From NCBI RefSeq assembly GCF_007858445.1, contig NZ_VIGV01000011.1, positions 1 to 64,000 on the forward strand: a DNA stretch of 64,000 nt, read 5' to 3'. The DNA is from Tsukamurella sputi (GTDB lineage Bacteria > Actinomycetota > Actinomycetes > Mycobacteriales > Mycobacteriaceae). This document shows, piece by piece, positions 44,473-54,027 of this stretch. How positions within the stretch are numbered: position 1 is the stretch's first letter; each line of letters opens with the position of its first letter. The notes under the pieces are model-generated. The model saw nothing but the letters and a program-made list of their open reading frames with translations. It was not told the DNA's origin and did not search any database. Position numbers and translations under genes: made by a program.

Positions 44473-46806
44473 GTGAAGACCGACCCTGCAGCAGTTGGCG
44501 ATCCCCTGCTCGCCGAGGAGCAGGCGCACCTCGATCGGGTGTACGCCCGGATCGATTCCATGCGCAGCACCGCGAACCGGCGGCGGGCGGACAACCTGCA
44601 GGAGGTGGGCGAGAACCCGCAGGAGATCTCGGAGCGGGACTCGTACCACCAGCTCTACACGGATGACATCGCCAAGTACGACGCCGCGGAGCAGAACCTG
44701 TACTTCGGCCGGCTGGACATGAACGACGACCAGGGCGGCTCACCGGACGCGGTCCGGCGCATCGGGCGGATCGGCGTCCTCGACGACGACGAGGATCTGA
44801 GCACGCTCCTGCTCGATTGGCGTGCGCCGCTGGCCCGCCCGTTCTACCTGGCCACACCGGCACAGCCCGAGGGCGTCGCCGTGCGACGGCACGTCCGCAC
44901 CCGCGGCCGCGATCTCACCGGGGTGGTCGCCGAGCGCCTCACCCTCACGGACACCGAGCCCGACGGGGCCGCCGCCGGGCAGGGCCTCGGGTCGAACGTC
45001 GCAGGAGAGTCCGCGCTGGTGGAGGCCCTGAATCGAGCGCGCACCGGGCACATGGCCGACATCGTCGAGACCATCCAGCGCGAGCAGGACGCGATCATCC
45101 GGTCCGAGCATCGCGGCGTCCTGGTGGTCCAGGGCGGGCCGGGCACCGGCAAGACCGCGGTGGCGCTGCACCGCGCCGCCTACCTGCTCTACACCTACCG
45201 CTCCAATCTCTCCCGCACGGGCGTGCTCATCGTCGGCCCCAACGAGACCTTCCTCAACTACATCAGCCAGGTGCTCCCGAGCCTCGGTGAGACGGGCGTG
45301 CTGCTGAGCACGATCGGCGATCTCTTCCCCGGCGTCGTCGCGACACTGGAGGATTCGGCCGCGGCCGCGCGGCTGAAGGGCTCGACGGCGATGGTCGAGG
45401 TGTGCAAGCAGGCCGTCCGGGGGTGGCAGACGGTGCCCGACGAGCCGATCGTCCTGAAGTTCGACGGCTACCCTCTGACCCTCGACAAGAAGCTCGTGAC
45501 ACGGGCGCGCGGACGGGCGCGTTCGTCCCGGCGCCCGCACAACACGGCCCGCGCGATCTTCCGGCAGTCCGCGCTCGACGCCCTGGCCGCCCAGCACGCC
45601 GCCACCATCGGCTCGTCGGTCGTGGACAACACGATGCTGCTCTCGCGCACCGACATCTCCGACATCCGCGACGAGCTGGCGCAGGACCGCGAGGTGCTGG
45701 GCGCCCTCGACCAGCTGTGGCCCGCGCTGACTCCGCAGCGCGTCCTGACGGAGTTGCTGCGCGACGCGGACCGGCTCGCCGAGGCCGCTCCCGATCTGAC
45801 CGACGCCGAGCGCGCGGACCTCCACCGCGAGGCCGTCACCGGGCCCGACGGCCGGCCCGCCTTCTCCCCCGCCGACGCACCACTGCTCGACGAGATCGCC
45901 GAGTTCCTGGGCGACGACGACCTGGACGCCGACGAGGCCGAACGGCAGTGGCGCCAGCGGCTCGAGGAGGCGCAGGAGGCGCTCGACATCCTGACCGGCT
46001 CGGCGCCCCAGGATCTCGACGACGAGTTCGACGCCGAGATCCTCATGGCGTACGACCTGATCGACGCCGAGCAGCTCGCGCAGCGGCAGACGGTGCGCGA
46101 GTTCAACTCCACCGCCGACCGCGCCCGCGACGACCGCACGTGGACCTTCGGCCACATCATCGTCGATGAGGCTCAGGAGCTTTCGGCGATGGCCTGGCGA
46201 ATGCTGATGCGACGCAGCCCGAACCGGTGGATGACCCTGGTCGGCGATACCGCACAGACCGGCGATGCCGCCGGGATGACGAGCTGGGGCGAGGCTCTCG
46301 ACCCGTACGTTCCGGGCCGGTTCACCGTGGCCGAGCTCACGGTGAACTACCGCACGCCCGAGGAGATCATGGACCTGGCCGCGGACGTGCTGGCCGAGAT
46401 CGACCCCTCGCTGTCACCGCCCACATCCGTGCGGTCGGGGGCGGAACGCCCGCGTCTGGTCCGCGTCGACGGTGCCGATCGGCAGCTGCTCGTGGAGACG
46501 GTGCGGGCCCAGTTGCCCGACGATCCCGCGCGCCTCACGGCGGTGCTGGCACCGTCGAGTCTGGTGGCGCCGCTGCGCCGGCTCACGGCCCCGAACGTAC
46601 GGGTGATGGGCGTCCGCGACTCGAAGGGCCTGGAGTTCGACCACGTCGTCGTGGTGGAACCCGGACTGATCGTCGGAGAGCCGGCGGAGGTGGAGTTCGA
46701 CCGCGGGCTGCGGGATCTGTACGTCGCCCTGACACGAGCGACCCAGACGCTGACCGTGGTCGCGTCCGGGTCGCTGCCGCGCGCACTGCGCGCGCTGGAG
46801 GCCTGA
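44473..46806 (+). CDS. HelD/HelR-like RNA-polymerase-associated helicase (UvrD superfamily)
   Basis: 777 aa. Seen: an N-terminal charged helical region (residues 1-80) like the coiled coil that reaches into RNA polymerase, Walker A GGPGTGKT (221-228), Walker B in FGHIIVDEAQELSAMAWRMLMRR, then TLVGDTAQTGD, TVNYRTPEEIM and VGVRDSKGLEFDHVVVVEP. This is the class that recycles stalled polymerase; HelR members also give rifamycin tolerance. GTG 44473 follows GAGGAG. An inverted repeat TGGACGG/CCGTCCA (44433-44461) lies before it. I did not see the rifamycin-associated element known from some HelR genes. Confidence 0.9.
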   Translation: MKTDPAAVGDPLLAEEQAHLDRVYARIDSMRSTANRRRADNLQEVGENPQEISERDSYHQLYTDDIAKYDAAEQNLYFGRLDMNDDQGGSPDAVRRIGRIGVLDDDEDLSTLLLDWRAPLARPFYLATPAQPEGVAVRRHVRTRGRDLTGVVAERLTLTDTEPDGAAAGQGLGSNVAGESALVEALNRARTGHMADIVETIQREQDAIIRSEHRGVLVVQGGPGTGKTAVALHRAAYLLYTYRSNLSRTGVLIVGPNETFLNYISQVLPSLGETGVLLSTIGDLFPGVVATLEDSAAAARLKGSTAMVEVCKQAVRGWQTVPDEPIVLKFDGYPLTLDKKLVTRARGRARSSRRPHNTARAIFRQSALDALAAQHAATIGSSVVDNTMLLSRTDISDIRDELAQDREVLGALDQLWPALTPQRVLTELLRDADRLAEAAPDLTDAERADLHREAVTGPDGRPAFSPADAPLLDEIAEFLGDDDLDADEAERQWRQRLEEAQEALDILTGSAPQDLDDEFDAEILMAYDLIDAEQLAQRQTVREFNSTADRARDDRTWTFGHIIVDEAQELSAMAWRMLMRRSPNRWMTLVGDTAQTGDAAGMTSWGEALDPYVPGRFTVAELTVNYRTPEEIMDLAADVLAEIDPSLSPPTSVRSGAERPRLVRVDGADRQLLVETVRAQLPDDPARLTAVLAPSSLVAPLRRLTAPNVRVMGVRDSKGLEFDHVVVVEPGLIVGEPAEVEFDRGLRDLYVALTRATQTLTVVASGSLPRALRALEA

Positions 46807-46816
46807 GGCCCCGGTA

Positions 46817-47260
46817 CTACGTGGTATGGACGATGAGGATGTCCACGGAGGTCTTGCGGGCGGCGTCCGAGGGCACCGAGCCCAGCAGTCGGCCGGTCAG
46901 GGAGTTCATACCCTTGTTGCCCACGACCAGCAGGGCCGGCTCGGGGAGCGACTTGACCAGGTCCAGCAGCGCGTCGACGGGCTGGCCCTTGATGGCCCGC
47001 TTCTCGACGTTCGCCGCGCCGGCCTTGATCGCACGCCCCTCGGCAGTGCGCAGCATGTCGTTGACGGGGTTCGCACCCTGCAGCTGGTAGGCGTCGGCGC
47101 CCAGGATGTCGGCGGCGGCGGGATCGGCGCCCTCGCTGGGCAGGAATGCGCAGGCGATCACCAGCTTCGCGTCGCCGGACAGTGCAGCGGCGCGCTCCAC
47201 GGCGCGCAGCGACGACTCCGAGCCGTCGGTGCCGACGACGATCGTGCTGTAGCCACTCAT
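46817..47260 (-). CDS. universal stress protein (Rv1636/TB15.3-like)
   Basis: 147 aa; opens STIVVGTDGSESSLRAVERAA and carries the ATP-type loop GNKG-x9-GS (VVGNKGMNSLTGRLLGSVPS). In mycobacteria the homologue binds cAMP and lies at this same place next to uvrB. ATG 47260 is preceded by AGGAG at 6 nt, which sets the start; the frame runs further upstream without homology. Confidence 0.93.
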   Translation of the reverse strand: MSGYSTIVVGTDGSESSLRAVERAAALSGDAKLVIACAFLPSEGADPAAADILGADAYQLQGANPVNDMLRTAEGRAIKAGAANVEKRAIKGQPVDALLDLVKSLPEPALLVVGNKGMNSLTGRLLGSVPSDAARKTSVDILIVHTT

Positions 47261-47413
47261 CGAGTCTCCTCTTTCTCTACATTTCTCCAGCGGAGTTCTG
47301 CCACGGGAATGCCCTAGCAATACTTCTCCGACACAATAGCCTCATTGTCCCCGGGAACAGGCAGTTTGCGGCGGGGAACACACCGGTGCTGGCGATGTCG
47401 TCCGATTCGCAGG

Positions 47414-49576
47414 TCATTGCAAACCGGCGGCGTCCATTCCGCGGAGCTCCTTCTTCAGATCGGCGATCTCGTCGCGGATGCGACCCGCCAGCTCGAACTG
47501 CAGCTCGCGCGCCGCATTCATCATCTGGTCCGTGAGTTCCGCGATCAGGTCCGCGAGTTCCGCGCGCGGCATGGACTTGACGTCCTCACCCTCGTACATT
47601 CCGGCGCTCACCGCGGGCACCGCCCGCAGTTCGCCCTGGGCGCGGCGCCCGCGGCTGGCATTGCGCCCCGATCCGCCGATCGCCTGCTCCGTGTCCTCCG
47701 CCTCGGTGTAAACCTGATCGAGGATGTCCGCGATCTTCTTGCGCAGAGGTTTCGGGTCGACGCCCATTTCCTTGTTGTAGGCGATCTGCTTCTCCCGGCG
47801 GCGCTCCGTCTCCTCGATCGCGACGCGCATCGACTCGGTCACCTTGTCGGCGTACATGTGCACCTCGCCCGAGACGTTGCGGGCCGCGCGGCCGATCGTC
47901 TGGATGAGCGAGGTGGTGGAGCGCAGGAAGCCCTCCTTGTCGGCGTCGAGGATCGCGACCAGCGAGACCTCGGGGAGATCGAGGCCCTCGCGGAGCAGGT
48001 TGATACCGACCAGGACGTCGTACTCGCCGAGCCGCAGTTGCCGCAGCAGTTCGACCCGGCGGAGCGTGTCGATGTCACTGTGCAGGTATCGGACCCGGAT
48101 CCCGGCCTCGAGGAGGTAGTCGGTGAGATCCTCCGCCATCTTCTTGGTGAGCGTGGTGACCAGGACGCGCTCGTCCTTCTCGGTGCGGTCCCGGATTTCG
48201 TGGATGAGATCGTCGATCTGGCCCTTGGTGGGCTTGATGACCACCTGCGGATCGACGAGGCCCGTGGGCCGGATCACCTGCTCGACGAACTCACCGCCCG
48301 TCTGGCCGAGCTCGTACTGGCCGGGCGTGGCCGACAGGTAGACCGTCTGGCCGATACGGCCCTCGAACTCCTCCCAGGTGAGCGGGCGGTTGTCCACGGC
48401 GGAGGGCAGCCGGAAGCCGAAGTCCACCAGGTTCCGCTTGCGCGAGGCATCGCCCTCGAACATGGCGCCGATCTGCGGCACCGTCACGTGCGACTCGTCG
48501 ATCACCAGGAGGAAGTCCTCCGGGAAGTAGTCGATGAGGGTGGCCGGCGCCGAGCCGGCGGCGCGCCCGTCGATGTGCCGGCTGTAGTTCTCGATGCCGG
48601 AGCAGAAGCCGACCTGCCGCATCATCTCCACGTCGTACTGGGTGCGCATCCGTAGGCGCTGGGCCTCGAGGAGCTTGCCCTGCCGCTCGAACTCGGCGAG
48701 GCGCTCCTCGAGCTCGGCCTCGATGCCCTCGATCGCGCGCGCCATGCGCTCGGGCCCCGCGACGTAGTGGGTGGCGGGGAAGATGCGCAGGTTGTCGACC
48801 TGCCGGACCGTATCGCCCGTGAGCGGGTGGAGGTAGTACAGGGCCTCGATCTCGTCTCCGAAGAACTCGATCCGGATCGCCAGTTCCTCGTACGACGGGA
48901 TGATCTCCACCGTGTCACCCCGGACCCGGAACGAGCCGCGGGTGAAGGCCGTGTCGTTCCGGCTGTACTGCACGTCCACCAGGAGCCGCAGCAGCGCGTC
49001 TCGATCCACCTCCTGGCCTACCTCGAGCTGCACCGATCGATCGAGGTAACTCTGCGGGGTACCGAGGCCGTAGATGCACGAGACGGAGGCGACCACGACG
49101 ACATCGCGCCGGGAGAGCAGCGACGACGTGGCGGAATGCCGCAGGCGCTCCACATCGTCGTTGATCGACGAGTCCTTCTCGATGTACGTATCGGACTGCG
49201 CGATGTACGCCTCCGGCTGGTAGTAGTCGTAGTACGAGACGAAGTACTCGACCGCGTTGTGCGGCAGCATGGCCCGCAACTCATTGGCCAGCTGCGCGGC
49301 CAGGGTCTTGTTCGGCGCCATGATCAGAGTGGGGCGCTGCACCCGCTCGATCAGCCACGCGGTGGTGGCCGACTTACCGGTGCCCGTGGCACCCAGCAGC
49401 ACCACGTCCCGCTCCCCCGCCTTGAGCCTGCGCTCGAGATCGGCGATGGCGGTGGGCTGATCGCCCGCCGGCTCGTACTCGCTGACGACCGTGAACTCCG
49501 CCGACGACCGCTCGATCTCACCGATCGGCCGGTGCTCGGAGTGCGCCACCACCGGTTGCTCTGCCGCGAATGCCAT
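47414..49576 (-). CDS. uvrB: excinuclease ABC subunit B
   Basis: 720-aa helicase-like damage verifier that loads onto the lesion from UvrA and then recruits UvrC. Seen: P-loop GATGTGKS (near residue 60), the beta-hairpin region [15 protein letters not shown]-like IDESH, the motif QTIGRAARN and a C-terminal UVR domain ([35 protein letters not shown]). Its PafBC-type promoter ends 6 nt before the ATG, predicting a leaderless mRNA induced by DNA damage. Confidence 0.98.
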   Translation of the reverse strand: MAFAAEQPVVAHSEHRPIGEIERSSAEFTVVSEYEPAGDQPTAIADLERRLKAGERDVVLLGATGTGKSATTAWLIERVQRPTLIMAPNKTLAAQLANELRAMLPHNAVEYFVSYYDYYQPEAYIAQSDTYIEKDSSINDDVERLRHSATSSLLSRRDVVVVASVSCIYGLGTPQSYLDRSVQLEVGQEVDRDALLRLLVDVQYSRNDTAFTRGSFRVRGDTVEIIPSYEELAIRIEFFGDEIEALYYLHPLTGDTVRQVDNLRIFPATHYVAGPERMARAIEGIEAELEERLAEFERQGKLLEAQRLRMRTQYDVEMMRQVGFCSGIENYSRHIDGRAAGSAPATLIDYFPEDFLLVIDESHVTVPQIGAMFEGDASRKRNLVDFGFRLPSAVDNRPLTWEEFEGRIGQTVYLSATPGQYELGQTGGEFVEQVIRPTGLVDPQVVIKPTKGQIDDLIHEIRDRTEKDERVLVTTLTKKMAEDLTDYLLEAGIRVRYLHSDIDTLRRVELLRQLRLGEYDVLVGINLLREGLDLPEVSLVAILDADKEGFLRSTTSLIQTIGRAARNVSGEVHMYADKVTESMRVAIEETERRREKQIAYNKEMGVDPKPLRKKIADILDQVYTEAEDTEQAIGGSGRNASRGRRAQGELRAVPAVSAGMYEGEDVKSMPRAELADLIAELTDQMMNAARELQFELAGRIRDEIADLKKELRGMDAAGLQ

Positions 49577-49582
49577 GCGTCC

Positions 49583-49605
49583 AGACTATGCCGACCCACC
49601 GACAA
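49583..49605 (-). promoter_or_regulatory. PafBC-type DNA-damage promoter of uvrB
   Basis: TTGTCGGTG (49597-49605), 8 nt, TAGTCT (49583-49588), then 6 nt to the uvrB ATG. It shares the longer block AAAACTTGTCGGTGG with the uvrA promoter. Confidence 0.87.
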
Positions 49606-49630
49606 GTTTTCCGCCAGCGGCGGCGCTCAC

Positions 49631-50662
49631 TCAGTCCCTGCGCGCGACGATCACGTCCCGGGTGATCGACCGGTCCACGCGGTGCCGCAGATCGTCGTAA
49701 CCGGGGCCGTCGAGCACCGTCAGGCCTGCGGACTCGAGCAGCTGCGCAACCCGGTTCCGCGGCGCGACGCGCGTGTTCCACGCCAGCCCCATCGCACCGC
49801 CGGTGCGCAACCGGCCGGCCCAGCCCGGGAGCGCACCCTCGAGCAGCTCGAGGGGGTTGCGCACCAGGCCGCGGGGCCCACGGCTGCCGTGCTGCACGCC
49901 GTAGGGCAGGTCGCCGATCACCACGTCGACGGTGCCGGGCTTGACCAGCTGGGAGGTCAGCAGGGTGTCGGCGGCGTAGAAGGTCAGGGACTGCTTCCTC
50001 CCCGCCAGGTAGTCCCCCTTCTCGGCCGCGAAATCGACGTCGTACTTCTTGGCGATCACCGACTTCTCGCGCCGCACCGGCGTGGTGGACGCGGAGTGCT
50101 TGAACCGGTGGTCCTTGAGCCAGGTGGTGAAGAAGGAGCTGTAGAGCTCGAAATCCTTCGTATCGATGTCCACGCCGGTCACGTCCAGTCCGTACATCAC
50201 CGCCTGGCTCAGCGTCGTGCCGCGCCCGCACACGGGGTCCAGCACGCGGAGCGAACCGTCGAGCACCCCGTCGGGTCGGGTCGTCGACGCCGCGGTCACG
50301 TTGAGCACGAGCCGCGTGAACTGCTCGTTGGTCTTGCCCTGGTACTTGAGGATGGTCAGCAGGTCGGACGGGTAGCGGTCCGGCGAGGGCACGGCCAGGG
50401 GCCGCAGCAGTTCGCCCTCGTGCGCGAACAGGGCGTAGAAGGCCGAGGTCAGCCCGAGGAGACCGAGGTCGCGCGGGGTGAGCTCGTCGGCCTCGAAGAC
50501 GAGATGCTCGACGCCCGCGATCGTCGTGCTCTCGATCGCGCCGATCCGCCCGTTCATCGCCGCGCGGCTGAGCACCGTCAGTTCGGCGCGCACCATCGAC
50601 GCCGTCGCCTCGGCGTAGACACGATTGGCGGCAGGGGCGGGGAGCAGGGAGTACTGGGGCAC
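49631..50662 (-). CDS. TRM11-like SAM-dependent methyltransferase
   Basis: 343 aa. SAM-binding motif I VLDPVCGRGTTLSQAV and catalytic motif DLPYG (VVIGDLPYGVQHG) identify an amino-methyltransferase of the TRM11/UPF0020 type that modifies RNA or DNA bases. The N-terminal 130 residues lack a clear THUMP domain. GTG start with TAGGAT (50669-50674) 6 nt upstream, a leaderless pattern. The target is unknown. Confidence 0.8.
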   Translation of the reverse strand: MPQYSLLPAPAANRVYAEATASMVRAELTVLSRAAMNGRIGAIESTTIAGVEHLVFEADELTPRDLGLLGLTSAFYALFAHEGELLRPLAVPSPDRYPSDLLTILKYQGKTNEQFTRLVLNVTAASTTRPDGVLDGSLRVLDPVCGRGTTLSQAVMYGLDVTGVDIDTKDFELYSSFFTTWLKDHRFKHSASTTPVRREKSVIAKKYDVDFAAEKGDYLAGRKQSLTFYAADTLLTSQLVKPGTVDVVIGDLPYGVQHGSRGPRGLVRNPLELLEGALPGWAGRLRTGGAMGLAWNTRVAPRNRVAQLLESAGLTVLDGPGYDDLRHRVDRSITRDVIVARRD

Positions 50663-50697
50663 CCGGGAATCCTAGCGAGGCGTCGTATCGTGGACGA

Positions 50698-51507
50698 ATG
50701 GACGCGGACACGACCTTCGAGCTCACCGTGGACGGCGCCGCGGCGAACGGCGCCGTGGCCGGCGGATGGCTGGACCTGACGGTGCTCGACGCCGCCGAGG
50801 ACGCGGTGCCCGCGCTGCTGCGCGAGGCGCGGGAACGCGCGGAGGGCCTGGACGGAATCCTCGTGCGCACGTCCGACGAGGACCTTTCCTCCCTGCTCCG
50901 CCGCCACGGCTTCCGGCCGTCCGGCGCGGTCGCCGGCCGCCCGCGCGGGCGCACGGAGGTCACGCTCGTGCTGCGCCTGGCCGCCGACGCCGCCGTGGAC
51001 GACGGGGCGGTGCATCCGCCCAAGCGCGAGGTCTTCGATCCGCCGGCGATGACGAACACCGACCCCAAGGGCTTCGTGCGCGAGGTGGAGGAGTTCCGGG
51101 AGACGCCCTTCGGGCTCTACCTCGTCCGGGCCGCGGATCATCCGACGTTCGACGCGATCGAATCGTGGCTGCTGCCCGCGCTCGACCTGCGCGCGACGAT
51201 CTTCCACTTCACGGCGGGTCACGAGCGCGACCAACGCGTCTACCTCGACGTCGCGCGCACGTGGCGCGACGGGAACCTCTGGCACGCCGAGGACTGGTAC
51301 CTCGACCTGGTGGAACATCCGGGCCGGCCGATCGAGCTCATCGACGTCGACGAGCTGCTGGCCGCCACGGCGGCCGATCTCCTGTCCGCCGAGGACGCCG
51401 AGCGCGCGCTGTACGCGGCGACGCGCGCCGTCGCGGGGGTCACGGCCCACGGTCACAGCGTCGACGCGTGGCTCGCGGCGGAAGGTGCGCCGATCACCTG
51501 GCGCTGA
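50698..51507 (+). CDS. DUF402 domain protein
   Basis: 269 aa. The C-terminal half is a DUF402 (FomD-like) domain: HPPKREVFDPPAMTNTDPKGFVREVEEF, FGLYLVRAADHPTFDAIESWLLPAL, RDGNLWHAEDWYLDLV, IDVDELLAA. FomD and relatives are metal-dependent phosphate-ester hydrolases. The N-terminal 90 residues may be a degenerate GNAT-like piece. TATCGT (50686-50691) lies 6 nt before the ATG. The start is only 35 bp from that of the divergent methyltransferase, so their promoters overlap. Confidence 0.82.
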   Translation: MDADTTFELTVDGAAANGAVAGGWLDLTVLDAAEDAVPALLREARERAEGLDGILVRTSDEDLSSLLRRHGFRPSGAVAGRPRGRTEVTLVLRLAADAAVDDGAVHPPKREVFDPPAMTNTDPKGFVREVEEFRETPFGLYLVRAADHPTFDAIESWLLPALDLRATIFHFTAGHERDQRVYLDVARTWRDGNLWHAEDWYLDLVEHPGRPIELIDVDELLAATAADLLSAEDAERALYAATRAVAGVTAHGHSVDAWLAAEGAPITWR

Positions 51508-52258
51508 GGCCCGGAATCCTCGACTCGAGGCCGTCGAGCAGCACCTGCAGTCCCAGTTCGAAGCCCGCGTCGGGATCCCCCGGCCCGCTGTAGTACTCAC
51601 CGACGACCGATCCGACGCGCCCCGCGATCGGATACTTCCCCTCCGGCATCACGGTGGCCAGCTCCGGCCCGACGACTGCCCACCACTGCGCGTCGGTCAG
51701 CGGCCGCGACGCGGCGCCGCGCGCCCCGGAGCTGCGGGCCGCGCCTGCGGCGAAGCTCTCGAGGAGCACGATCAGCCAGTCGCGTTCGAGGTCACCGATC
51801 GGCAGGTCCTCCAGGAGCGCGAGCTGCGCCTCGTACTGTGCGATCCGACCGGGCCCCAGCACGTCGCGCCACGACGGAGCGTCGAGCAGCCAGGTGTGCG
51901 CGAGGTACTCGTCGCGTCGCGCCCGGACGGCTGCGACGAGGGAGTCGCGCAGCGTCGCGAGGCGCTCGACGGGCGGCTGGGCCGCGGCGACCGCGTCGAC
52001 CATGAGAGCCACCAGGACGTCCCGGGTCGGGACGTACGTGTAGACACTCATCGGCCCCACGCCGAGCCGCGCCGCCAGGGCGCGCATCGTGACGGCCGAG
52101 AGCCCCTCGACGTCGGCGAGGTCGATTGCGGAATCGACCACCTCGTCGACCGTCAGGCGCTGCTTCGGCCCCTTGCGGGCGCGCGCGGGCTCGCCGGCCT
52201 CGGACCGCCAGAGCAGTTGGACCAGCGCCCGCCCCTCTTCTTCGGGAGTCATCGACAT
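51494..52258 (-). CDS. TetR-family transcriptional regulator
   Basis: 254 aa (ATG 52258, GGAG upstream; ATG 52252 also possible). HTH: LTVDEVVDSAIDLADVEGLSAVTMRALAARLGVGPMSVYTYVPTRDVLVALMVD, and a TetR C-terminal domain like those that bind tetracycline-type ligands. Its 3' end overlaps the convergent DUF402 gene by 14 bp. It is divergent from the SNF2 helicase, with a long palindrome between them. Confidence 0.9.
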   Translation of the reverse strand: MSMTPEEEGRALVQLLWRSEAGEPARARKGPKQRLTVDEVVDSAIDLADVEGLSAVTMRALAARLGVGPMSVYTYVPTRDVLVALMVDAVAAAQPPVERLATLRDSLVAAVRARRDEYLAHTWLLDAPSWRDVLGPGRIAQYEAQLALLEDLPIGDLERDWLIVLLESFAAGAARSSGARGAASRPLTDAQWWAVVGPELATVMPEGKYPIAGRVGSVVGEYYSGPGDPDAGFELGLQVLLDGLESRIPGLSAR

Positions 52259-52266
52259 CTTTCTCC

Positions 52267-52297
52267 GTACTGTGTACACTGTTCGTGTACTCCGTAC
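52267..52297. promoter_or_regulatory. symmetrical operator between TetR and SNF2 helicase genes
   Basis: Core GTACAC-TGTTC-GTGTAC (52274-52290), flanked on both sides, after 3 nt, by GTAC (52267-52270 and 52294-52297). The whole 31-bp element has two-fold symmetry and lies just ahead of the TetR gene. The proposed helicase -10 (TACTCT, 52302-52307) is immediately adjacent. Confidence 0.75.
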
Positions 52298-52332
52298 AAC
52301 GTACTCTATTCGACTCCCGCGAAGGACGCGCC

Positions 52333-54027
52333 CTGAGCCTCGAAGTCACGTACCTCCCCGATCTCCACCAGTTCGCCCTGTGGTCGTCGCACCATCCGGA
52401 CGATCCCGACCGCGCCACGATCCTCCCCCTCGTCCTACCCGTCGACGGTGCGCTCGCCGTCGCGGACGTCCGCTGCGACCTCGTCGACGTGGACGGCGTT
52501 CCGCCCCGCGCCCGGCGATCCGCATCGCACGCGGCCTGGGCGGAGCACGCCGCCGGCGGAACAGCAGACCTGCCGATCGCGGCCCACGCCGAACCCGACC
52601 CGACCGGCACCGCGGTGACCGCCCCCGACTACGCCGTCACCGCTTTCTCGGACGCCGTAGCACTCGAGAAGACGCTGACGGTGGATGCGACCCTGCGGCC
52701 GTACCAGGTCGCGGGTGTCGCCTGGCTGCGCCGCGCACTGCGCCTGCACGGCGGCGCCCTCCTCGCCGACGAGATGGGCCTCGGCAAGACCCTGCAGGCG
52801 ATCACCGCGCTCACCGTGCTGGACGACGGTCCGTGCCTCGTCGTCTGCCCCACGAGCGTGATCACCAACTGGCGTCGCGAGATCGCCCGTTTCGCACCGG
52901 ATCTCCTCTCGCGGGTCACCGTGATCTCGTACGCGCGGCTGCGGCTGTCCGTCGACGAGCTCGCCGGCACCGACTGGGCGGCAGTGGTCTTCGACGAGGC
53001 GCACGCGCTGAAGAACCCGCGCACGCAGGTCTCCCGCGCGGCGAAGGCGCTCAACGCCCGCGCGCGGATCGCACTGACGGGCACGCCGATCGAGAACACG
53101 CTCGATGATCTATGGGCGATCCTGCGCGTGGTGACGCCGTCGCTGTTCCCGATCAAGGCGGTCTTCCGCCGCCGGTTCACCCGCGCCGTCGAGTCCGGCG
53201 ACGACGGTGCCCTGCGCCGCCTACGGGCCGCGGTCTCCCCCGTCATGCTCGCCCGCACCAAGGAGCGCGCCGCCGGGTCACTGCCGCCGAAGCTGGACAA
53301 CCCCGTCCTGTGCGATCTCTCGGACGAACAGGCGCGGCGCTACGACGCGTGCCTGGCGAAGGCCGCCGACGACGGGTTCGGTTCCGGCCTCGAGCGCCAC
53401 GGCCGGTTGCTCGCCGTGCTCACCTCGCTCAAGCAGATCTGCAACCACCCGGATCTGCAAGACGGAGGCACGGCCACCCCGGAACCGGGACGCTCCGGCA
53501 AGCTGGACGTGGCGAGCGAGATCCTCGAGGCCAACACGGCCGCCGGTCGCGCGACCCTGGTCTTCACCCAGTACCGCGAGACCGGTGAGCTGCTCGCGCG
53601 CGCCGCGTCCGCGATCGTGGGCACCGAGGTGCCCTTCTTCCACGGCGGCCTCCCCCTCGCCGAGCGCACCGCGATCGGCGACCGGTTCCAATCCGGCGAC
53701 GGTCCGCCGGTCCTGGTGATCAGCGTGAAGGCGGGCGGCTCGGGCCTGACGCTCACCCGCGCCACCGAGGTGATCCACTACGACCGGTGGTGGAACCCCG
53801 CGGTCGAGGCTCAGGCCACCGACCGCGCGCATCGCATCGGCCAGGACCGCCCCGTCACCGTGACCACCCTGACCACCGCCACCACGATCGAGGAGCACAT
53901 CGACGAGATGCACCGCCGCAAGGCGATGCTCGGGGTGCACGCCGACGACGGCTCGATCGTCTCCACCCTCGCCACCCTGGATGACGAGCGACTGCTCGAC
54001 GTCCTCCGACGGAACCGGGAGGCCTGA
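52333..54027 (+). CDS. SNF2-family DEAD-like helicase
   Basis: 564 aa from a proposed CTG start (AAGGA 6 nt upstream); GTG 52285 inside the operator is the alternative. Motifs: RPYQVAGVAWL, I DEMGLGKTLQAI, II DEAHALKNP, III LTGTPIENTLDDLW, V ISVKAGGSGLTLTRA and VI ATDRAHRIGQDRPV. HelZ/YwqA-type bacterial relatives are much longer (about 900-1000 aa); the N-terminal region here is only some 120 residues. The stop overlaps the SWIM gene by 1 nt, so the two act as a pair. Confidence 0.9.
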   Translation: MSLEVTYLPDLHQFALWSSHHPDDPDRATILPLVLPVDGALAVADVRCDLVDVDGVPPRARRSASHAAWAEHAAGGTADLPIAAHAEPDPTGTAVTAPDYAVTAFSDAVALEKTLTVDATLRPYQVAGVAWLRRALRLHGGALLADEMGLGKTLQAITALTVLDDGPCLVVCPTSVITNWRREIARFAPDLLSRVTVISYARLRLSVDELAGTDWAAVVFDEAHALKNPRTQVSRAAKALNARARIALTGTPIENTLDDLWAILRVVTPSLFPIKAVFRRRFTRAVESGDDGALRRLRAAVSPVMLARTKERAAGSLPPKLDNPVLCDLSDEQARRYDACLAKAADDGFGSGLERHGRLLAVLTSLKQICNHPDLQDGGTATPEPGRSGKLDVASEILEANTAAGRATLVFTQYRETGELLARAASAIVGTEVPFFHGGLPLAERTAIGDRFQSGDGPPVLVISVKAGGSGLTLTRATEVIHYDRWWNPAVEAQATDRAHRIGQDRPVTVTTLTTATTIEEHIDEMHRRKAMLGVHADDGSIVSTLATLDDERLLDVLRRNREA

